Assembly: GCA_013822245.1 (NCBI GenBank)
Contig: PNKE01000019.1
Span: forward strand, 1-64,000
DNA length: 64,000 bases
Origin: Candidatus Solibacter sp.
Lineage (GTDB): Bacteria; Acidobacteriota; Terriglobia; Bryobacterales; Bryobacteraceae
Direction of reading: 5' to 3'
Shown in pieces: positions 42,671 through 53,117 of the stretch. The first letter of the stretch is position 1, and every line of letters starts with the position of its first letter. The notes beneath the pieces are model-generated. The model ran no database searches and had not been told where the DNA came from. It saw nothing but the letters and a program-made list of their open reading frames with translations. The position numbers and the translations under genes are program-made.

Positions 42671-43744
42671 ATGCCCTCACCGAAGAATGTCGCATGGTCG
42701 CAGTTGAAGGTCGGCATCATGGCGATGCTGGCGCTGGCCGTATTGGCCTCGCTGATCTTCCTGCTGACGGGCGCCGATAATCCGTTTGCCGAGAAGGCGA
42801 CGCTGCACACGTACCTGCGCGATTCGGCGGCGCTGAGCGACGGCGCGGCGGTGCGGCTGAACGGGATACTGATCGGCAAGGTGAAGTCGATTGCGCTGAC
42901 CGGCGATAAGGACGTGAACCGGACGATCCGGATGACGATGCAGATTGACAGGAACTACCTGCAGATGATCCCGGTGGATTCCGAACTTGGCTTCAGCGCG
43001 GAGAGCGTGCTGGGCGAGAAGTTTCTGAATATCCGCCGGGGCATCGAGCCGGAAGCGATAAAGGACGGCGGAGTGATCAAGGCGCGCGACGACCGGGACT
43101 TTCTGGAGATTGTGCAGTCGGCGATGCCGCTGCTGGAGAGCGTGCAATCGATCCTGGCGCGGATGGACAAGATCGTGGCCACGGTGGAGGCGGGCAAGGG
43201 CAGCATCGGCAAGCTGATCTCGGACGACCAGGTTTACAACCGGGTGAACACGCTGCTGGGCAACATCCAGAACGTCACCGGAGACCTGGCCAGCGGGCGC
43301 GGGACGATGGGCAAACTGCTGCACGACGAGGCGCTCTACGAGGACGTGAGGAAGACGATGGCGAGGGTGGACACGATCGCGGCGGGGCTGGAAAGGGGCG
43401 AGGGCACGGCCGGGAGGCTGCTGAAAGACCCGGCGCTGTATGACGACGTGCGGGCGACGACGGCCGAGTTGAGGACGCTGATGGCGGACCTGAACGCGGG
43501 CAAGGGATCGGCGGGCAAGTTCCTGAAGGACGAGGCGCTGCACAACCGGTTGACGGCGACGCTGGACCGGGTGAACCACACCATGGACCGGCTGAACGCC
43601 GGACAGGGGACGCTGGGGCAGTTGCTGGTGAATCCGTCGTTGTATGAGAGCCTGACGGGGACGTCGGCCGAGATGCGCGGCTTCATGAAGGACTTCCGGG
43701 CGAACCCGAAGAAGTTCCTGACCATCCAACTGAAGCTGTTCTAG
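42671..43744 (+). CDS. MlaD-like MCE-domain lipid transport protein
   Basis: A 357-residue protein anchored by one N-terminal helix (about 14-35). An MCE domain (about 40-120) contains A-V-R-L-N-G-I-L-I-G-K-V and L-G-E-K-F-L-N-I. The C-terminal half is helical with five related units of the form G-x-G-(S/T)-x-G-(K/R)-L-L-x-D-x-x-L-Y, near residues 175, 215, 248, 278 and 313. MCE proteins form hexamers that carry lipids across the periplasm; the long helical tail would build the tunnel. A GGAGA box supports the ATG. It completes the transporter; no MlaB or MlaC is encoded here. Confidence 0.9.
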   Translation: MPSPKNVAWSQLKVGIMAMLALAVLASLIFLLTGADNPFAEKATLHTYLRDSAALSDGAAVRLNGILIGKVKSIALTGDKDVNRTIRMTMQIDRNYLQMIPVDSELGFSAESVLGEKFLNIRRGIEPEAIKDGGVIKARDDRDFLEIVQSAMPLLESVQSILARMDKIVATVEAGKGSIGKLISDDQVYNRVNTLLGNIQNVTGDLASGRGTMGKLLHDEALYEDVRKTMARVDTIAAGLERGEGTAGRLLKDPALYDDVRATTAELRTLMADLNAGKGSAGKFLKDEALHNRLTATLDRVNHTMDRLNAGQGTLGQLLVNPSLYESLTGTSAEMRGFMKDFRANPKKFLTIQLKLF

Positions 43745-44566
43745 ATGAGATCCGGGCGCCGATTGTCGGTGAACGCCGACGACTTTGGATTCACGACGGA
43801 CGTCAACCGCGGGATCGTCGAGGCGCATGTGCGCGGGATCCTGACGTCGGCGACGGTGATGGCCAACGGGCAGGCGTTTGACGATGCCGTTGCGTTGGCG
43901 CGGGAGAATCCGGCGCTGGATATCGGGGTGCACTTCGTCCTGGTAGGCGGGGCGATGGTGAGCGAGCCGGGCCGTGCGCTGCCGGGAACCGTCGGGGCGC
44001 TGATGCGGGCGCTGGTGATGGGGCGGGTGGATGCTTACAGGGAACTGTCGGCGCAGATGGCGAAGGCGCGGGATGCGGGGCTGAGGGTGACGCACGTGGA
44101 CACGCACAAGCACACGCATCTGTTGCCGGTGGTGCTGGATGCGGTGTGCCGGGTCGCGGCGGAGCATGGCGTGAAGTGGATCCGGCGGCCGTTCGATTTG
44201 CCGATCACGCCGGGGCCGCGGGAGGTCCCGCTGGCCGTACGGGCGGTAAGCCGGGCGATGGGATCGGTGCGGCGGATGTTCCATGCGAAGATGGCGCGGC
44301 ATGGGTGCGGCAGCACGGACCATTTCGCCGGGTTCCAGTTGACGGGGCGGTTTTCTCATGCGGATGTCGTGCATTTGATCGGGCGGCTGCCTGAGGGCTG
44401 GACGGAGTTCATGGTGCATCCGGGGTTTTGCACGGATGAACTGCGGGCGGCGCGGACGCGGCTGAAAGAGAGCCGGGAGGCGGAGTTGAGGGCATTGACA
44501 CATCCGGCGGTGAAAGAGGCGATTGAGGCCAACGGGGTGGTGCTGGCCGCGTACCCGTGCGACTGA
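43745..44566 (+). CDS. YdjC/ChbG/HpnK-family carbohydrate deacetylase
   Basis: A 273-residue protein starting immediately after the MCE stop. The metal-site residues of the family are visible: N-A-D-D-F-G near residue 10, G-V-H-F near 60, H-V-D-T-H-K-H-T-H near 118 and M-V-H-P-G near 223. Members remove acetyl or related groups from sugar derivatives; HpnK acts in hopanoid biosynthesis and ChbG on chitobiose. Placement directly behind the lipid transporter genes makes a lipid-linked substrate reasonable, but nothing else of hopanoid synthesis is present. Confidence 0.87.
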   Translation: MRSGRRLSVNADDFGFTTDVNRGIVEAHVRGILTSATVMANGQAFDDAVALARENPALDIGVHFVLVGGAMVSEPGRALPGTVGALMRALVMGRVDAYRELSAQMAKARDAGLRVTHVDTHKHTHLLPVVLDAVCRVAAEHGVKWIRRPFDLPITPGPREVPLAVRAVSRAMGSVRRMFHAKMARHGCGSTDHFAGFQLTGRFSHADVVHLIGRLPEGWTEFMVHPGFCTDELRAARTRLKESREAELRALTHPAVKEAIEANGVVLAAYPCD

Positions 44567-44569
44567 TGA

Positions 44570-45994
<1,425 letters not shown>

Positions 45995-46040
45995 TCGCGT
46001 ACAATTGGTTTGGCCCAAACAGGGCCTCACGGCGGGAGCC

Positions 46041-47276
46041 ATGAGCGAGCCGTTCCGCATCAATCGAGTTGTCCTCAAGAACTACCGGAGCATCGCGGAG
46101 TGCGATGTCGAACTCAAAAACCTGACGTTCTTATCGGGGCCGAACGGCGCGGGCAAGAGCAATTTTCTAGAGGCTCTGCGATTCGTTGCAGACAGCCTGA
46201 GTTCGCCACTCGAGAATGCCGTCAACCAGCGCGGGGGATTTGGGAACATCTGTCATCGGGGCAAGACAGCCGGCGATACACTCTCCATCCATCTCGAGTT
46301 CGAAGCTCCCTGCAGGTTTGAAGGGGAGTACTCTTTCACACTTCGGGCGGGCCGCCAGGGCGTAGTCCTGATATTGAATGAGGACTGTTCAATCATCGAG
46401 ACGGCGACAGGGAAGAGAGTCCGATATTCCATCGCCCCAGGCAGGCCGATCGAGGCCCGCGAGGGGATTCCGCCCGTCATCGCGGATGACCGGCTGCATC
46501 TTGTGCACGCAGGGAGTGTTGTGAGGGAACTCCGCCCCCTCTACGACGCTCTCTCGATGATGCGGTTCTGTAGCCCGGAGCCAAGGGCGATAAGGGTCCA
46601 GAAGCCTGCCGCGCTTGGAGACCAGGACACCCTGACAGCCAATGCCGACAACATTGCCTTGGTTCTGGGCCACCTTGAACGACACCATCCGTGGGTCAGG
46701 AACCGAATCGACGAGTTCTTGAAAGCGATCGTGCCAAGCTTGACTTCCGTACAAGTTCAGGGAGATGACTATCGGTACTTGAGGTTCCAGTTCGAATTCC
46801 CAGAGGGGGGCGGGGTTCGCGTATTCAATTCGGAGAACATGTCGGACGGCACACTCCGCGCGTTGGGCGTATTGACCGGCATGTTTCAGCGACCGGAGCA
46901 CAAATCCGGCCTCAAAGCGGCGGTGGTGGGCATCGAAGAGCCGGAGACGGCGCTGCACCCTGCCGCGGCGCGGGTTCTGTTTGATGCGCTCACCGAGGCG
47001 GCGGAGTCGCGGCAGGTGATTGTCTCGACGCACAGCCCGGACCTGCTGGACTCAGACGACGTCGAGGCGGACTCGATTCTCGCTGTTCAGATGGGCGAGG
47101 ATGGCGCGACTCAGATCGGCCCGTTGGATGAAGCGGGCCGCTCAGTTCTTCGGGAGAGGCTGTATACGCCGGGAGAACTGATGCGGATCAACCATCTGCA
47201 GCCGAGGCGGGAAGTATCTGACTCGCTTAAGCTATCTGACCGCGTGGATGTTGAGCTATCTCCGGACGAGCAATGA
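46041..47276 (+). CDS. AAA-type (OLD/RecF-like) ATPase of a two-gene module
   Basis: A 411-residue protein from the ATG at 46041. It has an N-terminal R-I-N-R-V-V-L-K-N-Y-R-S-I strand, Walker A G-P-N-G-A-G-K-S-N (33-41), signature region M-S-D-G-T-L-R-A-L near residue 272, Walker B V-V-G-I-E-E-P-E-T-A-L-H-P near 300 and D-loop/H-switch V-S-T-H-S-P near 332. This is the AAA_15/AAA_21 SMC-like group used in OLD, Gabija, Septu and PARIS defence systems. The protein ends without a TOPRIM domain; the next gene, overlapping by four bases, supplies a TOPRIM-like DUF4276 protein. Confidence 0.88.
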   Translation: MSEPFRINRVVLKNYRSIAECDVELKNLTFLSGPNGAGKSNFLEALRFVADSLSSPLENAVNQRGGFGNICHRGKTAGDTLSIHLEFEAPCRFEGEYSFTLRAGRQGVVLILNEDCSIIETATGKRVRYSIAPGRPIEAREGIPPVIADDRLHLVHAGSVVRELRPLYDALSMMRFCSPEPRAIRVQKPAALGDQDTLTANADNIALVLGHLERHHPWVRNRIDEFLKAIVPSLTSVQVQGDDYRYLRFQFEFPEGGGVRVFNSENMSDGTLRALGVLTGMFQRPEHKSGLKAAVVGIEEPETALHPAAARVLFDALTEAAESRQVIVSTHSPDLLDSDDVEADSILAVQMGEDGATQIGPLDEAGRSVLRERLYTPGELMRINHLQPRREVSDSLKLSDRVDVELSPDEQ

Positions 47277-47893
47277 GGGTAATCCCTTTCGGTTGCGTCG
47301 TCGAGGGGCAAGGCGACGTCGCCTCGTTGCCGATCCTCATTGAACGGCTGGCGAGAGTCATCAACCAGGAGATTGTCGTCACGGTTCGACAGCCCGTGCG
47401 AGTGAAGCGGGATCGTTTTGTCTCTGACGACAGGGAGTTCGAGCGTGGGGTTATTCTGGCGTCCCGGTCGGCGGGAGACGGCAATCCTGTTCTGATCTTG
47501 TTGGACAGCGAGGGCGACTGTCCGGCAGAGTTGGGGCCGCGTCTTTTGGGCAAGGCGAGAGCGATTTGCCCCGGCAGGCCTGTCGGTTGCGTGGTCGCGC
47601 ATCAGGAATATGAGACTTGGTTCATGGCCGCACCAGAGGCGATCAGGGACCAGTTTAAACTCGACAAGACTCCAATCGCACCTCAAGATCCAGAGTCGAG
47701 GCGAGGCGCGAAAGAGTGGATCAAGCAGCATTTGCCACGCGGCAAGACTTACAGCGAAACGACCCACCAACACGAACTGACGAAGCGAATAGATCTCAAG
47801 AAGGCACGCGCCATTCCTTCATTTGACAAGCTGTATCGCGAAGTCTCCAGGCTATTATCAGAGGCGGGCGCCGTGGACACTCAGGCACGTTAG
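47273..47893 (+). CDS. DUF4276 (TOPRIM-like) protein
   Basis: A 206-residue protein. Its layout matches a TOPRIM fold: a first strand leading to E11-G (V-V-E-G-Q-G-D), then L-L-D-S-E-G-D with D78, E80 and D82, and later V-A-H-Q-E-Y-E-T-W-F-M-A, the DUF4276 family's Glu-Trp motif. TOPRIM domains of this kind are nucleases or ribonucleases in OLD- and PARIS-type systems. Its ATG overlaps the ATPase stop, indicating coupled synthesis. The nuclease role is inferred; DUF4276 proteins lack broad biochemical study. Confidence 0.82.
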   Translation: MRVIPFGCVVEGQGDVASLPILIERLARVINQEIVVTVRQPVRVKRDRFVSDDREFERGVILASRSAGDGNPVLILLDSEGDCPAELGPRLLGKARAICPGRPVGCVVAHQEYETWFMAAPEAIRDQFKLDKTPIAPQDPESRRGAKEWIKQHLPRGKTYSETTHQHELTKRIDLKKARAIPSFDKLYREVSRLLSEAGAVDTQAR

Positions 47894-48009
47894 CCCCGCT
47901 CGAACTCCCGCGCCGATTCCGATAGACTGCTTATGATCTAAAAACCGCCCGGCGAGCGTCTGCGCCCGTGTGCGCCGGCCTGCCGCGCTGTCACGAAGGA
48001 GCAATGTCC

Positions 48010-49167
48010 ATGAAGAGAATGATCGGGATCACGCTGGCCCTGGTGGTGTTCATTGCCGCCGCGCCTGTCCGGGCGCAGGACGGCGGCTTCACCGGCCTGA
48101 CATCAAGCCTCGAAAGCATCTACCGCGTCTCGAAGGCCAAGACCTTTTCCATCAGTCCTGAAAACCTGACGGGCGAGAAGGGCAAGGGCGCCATGGCCAC
48201 CGTGGGCCAGGGCTCGGCGTCCAATGCCGCCGCTGAACTCGGACAGGGCTGGAAGGTGAATCCCTATATCGTCGTCAAGCCCGGAACGACCATCACGCTG
48301 GGCGAGATCCAGGGCTCCGGCGCCATCCAGCACATCTGGATGACCCCGACCGGCAACTGGCGGTTCTCGATCCTGCGCATGTACTGGGACGGCGAACCGG
48401 CGCCGTCGGTCGAGGTCCCGGTGGGCGACTTCTTCGCCATGGGCTGGGGCAAGTATGCGCCGATCAGTTCGCACGCCATCTGCGTCAATCCCGGCAGCGC
48501 GTTCAACAGTTATTGGCCGATGCCGTTCCGCAAAGGCGCCAAGCTCACGCTCACCAACAGCGACGACAAGCCGATGACGATCTATTACCAGATCGACTAC
48601 ACCCTGGCGGAAGTGCCCGCCGACGCCGCCTACTTCCATGCCCAGTTCCGGCGCGTGAATCCGCTGCCGTTCAAGCAGGTCTACACGATTGTCGACGGCA
48701 TCAAGGGCCGCGGCCATTACGTCGGCACTTATATGGCCTGGGGCGTGAACAACAATGGCTGGTGGGGCGAGGGCGAGATCAAGTTCTATATGGACGGCGA
48801 CCAGCAGTTCCCCACCATCGCCGGCACCGGCACCGAGGACTACTTCTGCGGCTCCTACAATTTTGAGAACAAGGAAACGCGCCAGTACGAAGTCTTCACG
48901 ACGCCCTACGCCGGGCTGGCCCAGGTGATCAAACCCGACGGATTGTATCAGTCGCAACAGCGTTTTGGCCTCTACCGCTGGCATCTGACCGACCCGGTCC
49001 GCTTCGAGCAGGATCTGAAGGTGACCATCCAGGCGCTGGGCTGGAAGTACAACGGCAAGTACCTGCCGCTGCAGGACGACATCGCATCGGTGGCCGTCTG
49101 GTATCAGATGGAGCCCCACGCCGCTTTCCCGAAACTGCCGGCCAAGGATGAGCTGGCGGTGCATTAG
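48010..49167 (+). CDS. Secreted DUF2961 protein
   Basis: A 385-residue protein. The ATG at 48010 lies eight bases after AAGGAG, so it is chosen over the one at 48004. The signal peptide runs to about residue 21 (V-R-A-Q). The domain shows F-S-I-S-P-E-N-L-T-G-E-K-G-K-G, H-I-W-M-T-P near residue 100 and the diagnostic G-T-G-T-E-D-Y-F near 260. DUF2961 includes difructose anhydride- and arabinan-acting glycoside hydrolases, so a glycosidase role is reasonable. No carbohydrate neighbour lies on the same strand. The substrate is unknown. Confidence 0.85.
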   Translation: MKRMIGITLALVVFIAAAPVRAQDGGFTGLTSSLESIYRVSKAKTFSISPENLTGEKGKGAMATVGQGSASNAAAELGQGWKVNPYIVVKPGTTITLGEIQGSGAIQHIWMTPTGNWRFSILRMYWDGEPAPSVEVPVGDFFAMGWGKYAPISSHAICVNPGSAFNSYWPMPFRKGAKLTLTNSDDKPMTIYYQIDYTLAEVPADAAYFHAQFRRVNPLPFKQVYTIVDGIKGRGHYVGTYMAWGVNNNGWWGEGEIKFYMDGDQQFPTIAGTGTEDYFCGSYNFENKETRQYEVFTTPYAGLAQVIKPDGLYQSQQRFGLYRWHLTDPVRFEQDLKVTIQALGWKYNGKYLPLQDDIASVAVWYQMEPHAAFPKLPAKDELAVH

Positions 49168-49238
49168 CAAACGTAATTTTTATGTAACAGTGACGGGCGC
49201 GGCGGGATGGCGCGGTTGTTTGGCCGTAGTATGGGATT

Positions 49239-49262
49239 AGGAAACCTGATTCTCGGTTTCCT
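49239..49262 (+). promoter_or_regulatory. 8-base perfect hairpin just before a start codon
   Basis: AGGAAACC (49239-49246) pairs perfectly with GGTTTCCT (49255-49262) around an 8-base loop, ending nine bases before the radical SAM ATG. There is no T-tract and no Shine-Dalgarno box between it and the ATG, so it may affect translation initiation. Confidence 0.45.
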
Positions 49263-49271
49263 CGGCGTTCG

Positions 49272-50933
49272 ATGACCATTACCCATCCCGCCCACCCGTC
49301 TGGGAAACAAGCGCGGGTCCTGCTGACATCCGTCTTCGGACCCTACGCACAAGACGATGAATTCGGCTCCCGGTCCATCAACCCGATGGAGCTTTACCAC
49401 AACCAGGTAACACGCGCCCAAGGCCCTTACTCGCTTCGCATCTTCCATCGCTCATGGGGTCTCATGTTTATCCAGAGCAACATCGGGAATCCCTCGACGC
49501 TGCTCGATTTCCCCACCCGCGAACGGTTCATCGAGGAACTGAAGGCCCACCAATACGACGTTGTGGGCATCTCGTCGATCATCGTCAACATTGGCAAGGC
49601 GAGGGAGATGTGCCGGCTCGTGCGGCAGCATTCGCCGAAGTCAACCATCGTCGTCGGCGGCCACGTGGCGGCCATCCCAGGCTTGCAGCGCATGATTGAC
49701 GCCGATTTCGTCGTGCGCGGCGAAGGCGTCGGCTGGATGCGGCGGTTCCTTGACCAGGACCCGGATGCGCATATCAAACATCCGCCCATCGCTTCGGGCT
49801 TCGGCCACCGCGTGATGGGGCTGAAACTGCCGGGCGATCTCGGCTCGACGGCGGCGACCGTGATCCCTTCGGTCGGCTGTCCGCTGGGCTGCAACTTCTG
49901 CACGACGTCGGCGTTTTTTGGCGGCAAGGGCAAGTTCATCAACTTCCTGGAGACCGGCCGCGAGATGTATGAGGTGATGGAGGAGACCGAAAGCCGGACC
50001 GGGATGCAGTCCTTCTTCGTCATGGACGAGAACTTCCTGCTCCACCGCCCGCGCGCCATCGAACTGCTCGACTGCATGAAGCAGGCGAACAAGAGCTGGG
50101 AGCTTTACGTCTTCTCCTCGGCCAACGCCATCCGCAAGTACACGATGGAGGAGTTGATCGAACTTGGCGTCTCGTGGGTGTGGATGGGACTGGAGTCGCC
50201 GAAGTCCGGTTACGACAAGCTCAGCGGCCACGATACGCTCAGCCTCGTCCAGGAGTTGCGCTCGAACGGCATCCGTGTGCTGGGTTCGTCGATCGTCGGC
50301 ATGGAGCATCACACGCCCGAGAGCATCGGCGAGGAGATCGACTACGCCTGTTCGCATGGCACCGATTTCCACCAGTTCATGCTTTACACGCCGCTGCCCG
50401 GAACGCCGCTGCACGCGCGGATGGAGACCGAGGGCCGGCTGATTCCTGAGGCCGAACTGGCCGATGCTCACGGGCAGTTCAAGTTCAACTGGAAGCACCC
50501 GTTCATTTCCGGCGACGAGTCGAAGAAGTTCCTCGACTTCGCCTTCGTGCGCGATTTTGAACTGAACGGCCCGTCGCTTTACCGCATCTGCCAGACGACG
50601 CTCGAAGGACTGAAGAAGTACCGCCTGCATCCGGAACTGCGCGTCCGGGAGCGTTTCGAGCGCGAGGCCAGGGCGCTGCGGACGCAATACTCGGCGCTGC
50701 TGTGGGCGATGGAGCGGCACATGCGCTTCAGCAACGATCCGGTGGCGGCAAAGATCGCCGAACTGCGGCACGAGATACGGTCGGAATGCGGCTCCCTCCG
50801 GTCGGCATCGTTCGCATCCATCTTCGGACCGGTGATGCTGTGGCTGACCAGACGCGAGGAGAGGCGTTTGGCCAAGGGCGTCACCTACGAGCCCGAAACG
50901 TTTGTCGAGCGCAGGAACTGGACGCCCGGCTAA
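49272..50933 (+). CDS. B12-binding-domain radical SAM protein
   Basis: A 553-residue protein. A cobalamin-binding-like Rossmann domain (about 80-165, with V-V-G-I-S-S and V-V-G-G-H-V) is followed by a radical SAM core with C203-x3-C207-x2-C210 (C-P-L-G-C-N-F-C). Next come G-M-Q-S-F-F-V-M-D-E-N-F, G-L-E-S-P and a C-terminal helical domain. The layout resembles B12-dependent radical SAM enzymes such as hopanoid and pigment modifiers (HpnJ, HpnR, BchE). The substrate is unknown. No other Met lies near the start, which lacks a clear ribosome binding site and follows a hairpin. Confidence 0.87.
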   Translation: MTITHPAHPSGKQARVLLTSVFGPYAQDDEFGSRSINPMELYHNQVTRAQGPYSLRIFHRSWGLMFIQSNIGNPSTLLDFPTRERFIEELKAHQYDVVGISSIIVNIGKAREMCRLVRQHSPKSTIVVGGHVAAIPGLQRMIDADFVVRGEGVGWMRRFLDQDPDAHIKHPPIASGFGHRVMGLKLPGDLGSTAATVIPSVGCPLGCNFCTTSAFFGGKGKFINFLETGREMYEVMEETESRTGMQSFFVMDENFLLHRPRAIELLDCMKQANKSWELYVFSSANAIRKYTMEELIELGVSWVWMGLESPKSGYDKLSGHDTLSLVQELRSNGIRVLGSSIVGMEHHTPESIGEEIDYACSHGTDFHQFMLYTPLPGTPLHARMETEGRLIPEAELADAHGQFKFNWKHPFISGDESKKFLDFAFVRDFELNGPSLYRICQTTLEGLKKYRLHPELRVRERFEREARALRTQYSALLWAMERHMRFSNDPVAAKIAELRHEIRSECGSLRSASFASIFGPVMLWLTRREERRLAKGVTYEPETFVERRNWTPG

Positions 50934-51278
50934 CCCGAATTCCGCGGTTACGCCGGGAAGTCCTTTCCCTGCAACGCAAAGTCACTGCGAGCCTGCGATG
51001 TCGATGCCCGTTGGTAGTTCCAGTCCGGGCCGCCGCGGCAGGATCCCCTGGCGCCCGGCGGGCCGGCCGACGCAGCGCTTGCCGATCACGTTGCCGCTAC
51101 GCGTGGGCATCACGACATCGGCCATCGAGATCCGCCGCGGTTCGGCAAACGCCTTGCGCGGTTCATCGCCCATCCCCCATCCCGCCACCCCCACCCCCCG
51201 TCCGCCTATTCACCCCGCACGCCGGACTCCCTCTCTTCCCGCCCCTCGCGCCTGCCGCAAACCGCACCCCACCCCGAT
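50934..51278. other. Intergenic region with a possible transposase remnant
   Basis: About 345 bases with no intact gene. A minus-strand frame at 50982-51194 reads D-V-V-M-P-T-R-S-G-N-V-I and R-C-V-G-R-P, ending L-G-L-E-L-P-T-G-I-D-I. This looks like the C-terminal tail of an IS4/IS1634-type transposase, but there is no catalytic domain. The assignment rests on memory of family style and is weak. Confidence 0.3.
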
Positions 51279-51307
51279 TTGCCAATCCCTTCCCGATCGT
51301 GTAGGAT
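51279..51307 (+). promoter_or_regulatory. Sigma-70-type promoter of the rplU-rpmA-obg cluster
   Basis: TTGCCA (51279-51284) and TAGGAT (51302-51307) are separated by exactly 17 bases. This leaves a leader of about 107 bases before rplU. Weak inverted repeats in the leader could carry L21 feedback, but none matches a known leader I can name. Confidence 0.6.
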
Positions 51308-51421
51308 GAGTAGTTGCGACACCCGCGCATGGGGCAATTGTGCGTCCATGCTCTTCGGTGAACCCTTCCGGTAAACCGTCCCTGGATGGAAAAACCCGGT
51401 TATTAGCAAGAGGATCGAACC

Positions 51422-51733
51422 ATGTACGCAGTGATCGAGACCGGCGGAAAACAGTATCGCGTCTCCCCGGGCGACTCCATCGTCATCGAAACCCTGGCTG
51501 GCGAAGTCGGCTCAGCCGTCGAATTTGATAAGGTCCTGGCCGTCGGCAAGGACTCCGGCGAACTCCTCGCCGGCGCCGACGCCGCCTCGGCCAAAGTCAC
51601 CGCTTCCATCGAGGCCCACGACCGCGCCAAGAAGATCATCGTCTTCAAGTTCAAGCGCAAAAAGCAGTACCGCCGCACCAACGGCCACCGGCAGAACCAG
51701 ACCCGCGTCAAGATCGGCGAGATCCTGGCGTAA
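51422..51733 (+). CDS. rplU: 50S ribosomal protein L21
   Basis: A 103-residue protein with the full L21 pattern: [14 protein letters not shown] at the start, G-D-S-I-V-I-E, and a C-terminal [15 protein letters not shown] segment that binds 23S rRNA. An AGAGGA box precedes the ATG. It is followed 32 bases later by rpmA, the conserved bacterial order. Confidence 0.98.
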   Translation: MYAVIETGGKQYRVSPGDSIVIETLAGEVGSAVEFDKVLAVGKDSGELLAGADAASAKVTASIEAHDRAKKIIVFKFKRKKQYRRTNGHRQNQTRVKIGEILA

Positions 51734-51765
51734 CCGGGCCGGCGTAACCAGGGAGGATAATCGAT

Positions 51766-52026
51766 ATGGCACATAAAAAAGGACTTGGCAGTTCCAAAAA
51801 CGGGCGCGACTCACAGTCCAAGCGCCTCGGCGTGAAAGTCTTCTCCGGCCAGGTGGTCACCGGCGGCTCCATCATCGTCCGCCAGCGCGGCACCCGCTAC
51901 AAGCCCGGCGAAAACGTCGGCCTCGGCAAGGACGACACCCTGTTTGCTACCATCAGCGGCCGCGTCGAATGGCGCGACCGCGGCCGGATGGGCAAGTACG
52001 TCAACGTCCTGCCCGTCGAAATCTGA
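51766..52026 (+). CDS. rpmA: 50S ribosomal protein L27
   Basis: An 86-residue protein beginning [16 protein letters not shown]. Its N-terminal tail reaches the peptidyl-transferase centre. [16 protein letters not shown] follows, the typical L27 core. The start M-A-H-K-K-G needs no proteolytic trimming as in Firmicutes. A GGGAGGA ribosome binding site precedes the ATG. A hairpin terminator lies after the gene. Confidence 0.98.
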   Translation: MAHKKGLGSSKNGRDSQSKRLGVKVFSGQVVTGGSIIVRQRGTRYKPGENVGLGKDDTLFATISGRVEWRDRGRMGKYVNVLPVEI

Positions 52027-52056
52027 TCTGGCCGCGAGGCAAACACTCGGATCACC

Positions 52057-52090
52057 GGGCCGCCAAGGCTATTGCGCCGGCGGCCCTTTC
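52057..52090 (+). terminator. Hairpin terminator or attenuator between rpmA and obg
   Basis: GGGCCGCC (52057-52064) pairs perfectly with GGCGGCCC (52079-52086), followed by TTTCTCATT. It sits 31 bases after rpmA and 20 bases before the obg ATG, so obg may need read-through or its own promoter. Confidence 0.7.
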
Positions 52091-52105
52091 TCATTGTAAA
52101 TAAAT

Positions 52106-53107
52106 ATGTTCGTCGATGAAGTCATCATCAAAGTGAAGGCCGGCGACGGCGGCAACGGCTGCATGGCCTTCCGCCGCGAGAAGTTCGTCCCCAAGGGCGG
52201 CCCCAGCGGCGGCGACGGCGGCCGCGGCGGCGACGTCGTCTTCCACGCCTCCACCCACCACAACACCCTGCTCCACTTCCGCTTCAACCCCGAACACTCC
52301 GCCGAACGCGGACGCCACGGCGAAGGCAGCAACCGCAGCGGACGCGCCGGCGCCTCCATCGACGTCCCCGTCCCTGTCGGCACCATCGTCTTCGACGCCG
52401 AAACCGGCGGCGTCATCCACGACTTCGCCATCGAGGGCGAGCGCTTCACCATCGCCAAGGGCGGCCGCGGCGGCCGCGGCAACCAGCACTTCGCCACCCC
52501 CACCCACCAGGCCCCCACCCGCCACGAACCCGGACGCCCCGGCGACGAACTCCGCCTCCGCCTCGAACTCAAACTGCTCGCCGATGTCGGCCTGGTCGGC
52601 TTCCCCAATGCCGGCAAGTCCACCCTCATCAGCCGCATCTCGGCCGCCCGGCCCAAGATCGCCGACTACCCCTTCACCACCCTCGAACCCAACCTCGGCG
52701 TCGTCCAGGCCGGCGGTTTGCGCACCTTCGTCGTCGCCGACATCCCCGGCCTCATCGAAGGAGCCCACCTCGGCCACGGCCTCGGCATCCAGTTCCTCCG
52801 CCACGTCGAACGCACCCGGCTGCTGCTGCATCTTGTCGACGTATCAGAGGCTTCCGGCCGCGACCCGGCCAACGACTTCGAAGTCATCCTCGACGAACTC
52901 GCCAGCTATAGCGACGAACTCCCTGGCAAGCCCATGTTCGTCATCGCCACCAAACTCGACGCCGCCCAGGACCCCGAACGCATCAAGAGCCTCAAAAAAG
53001 CCGCGCGCAAGCGCAAGATGCCCTTCTTTGAAATCTCCGCCGTCACCGGCAAGGGCCTTCCCGAACTCATCCGCGCAACCGCCGATGCCGTCCTGCCCCC
53101 GCTCTGA
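52106..53107 (+). CDS. obgE: GTPase Obg/CgtA
   Basis: A 333-residue protein with the Gly-rich Obg fold (about 1-157: [29 protein letters not shown]). It has a G domain with P-loop G-F-P-N-A-G-K-S-T near residue 165, switch D-I-P-G-L-I-E-G-A near 213 and a T-K-L-D base-recognition motif near 289. It acts in late 50S ribosome assembly and stress control. The C-terminal OCT extension of some homologues is absent. No Shine-Dalgarno box precedes the ATG; an AT-rich stretch (52093-52105) does, so it could be leaderless. Confidence 0.97.
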   Translation: MFVDEVIIKVKAGDGGNGCMAFRREKFVPKGGPSGGDGGRGGDVVFHASTHHNTLLHFRFNPEHSAERGRHGEGSNRSGRAGASIDVPVPVGTIVFDAETGGVIHDFAIEGERFTIAKGGRGGRGNQHFATPTHQAPTRHEPGRPGDELRLRLELKLLADVGLVGFPNAGKSTLISRISAARPKIADYPFTTLEPNLGVVQAGGLRTFVVADIPGLIEGAHLGHGLGIQFLRHVERTRLLLHLVDVSEASGRDPANDFEVILDELASYSDELPGKPMFVIATKLDAAQDPERIKSLKKAARKRKMPFFEISAVTGKGLPELIRATADAVLPPL

Positions 53108-53117
53108 GCCGCCGCCC

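Noticed and set aside
51410-51424. T-loop-like sequence just before rplU (minus strand)
   Set aside because: The match is only ten bases. No acceptor stem or anticodon arm can be built, because the needed region is rplU coding sequence.
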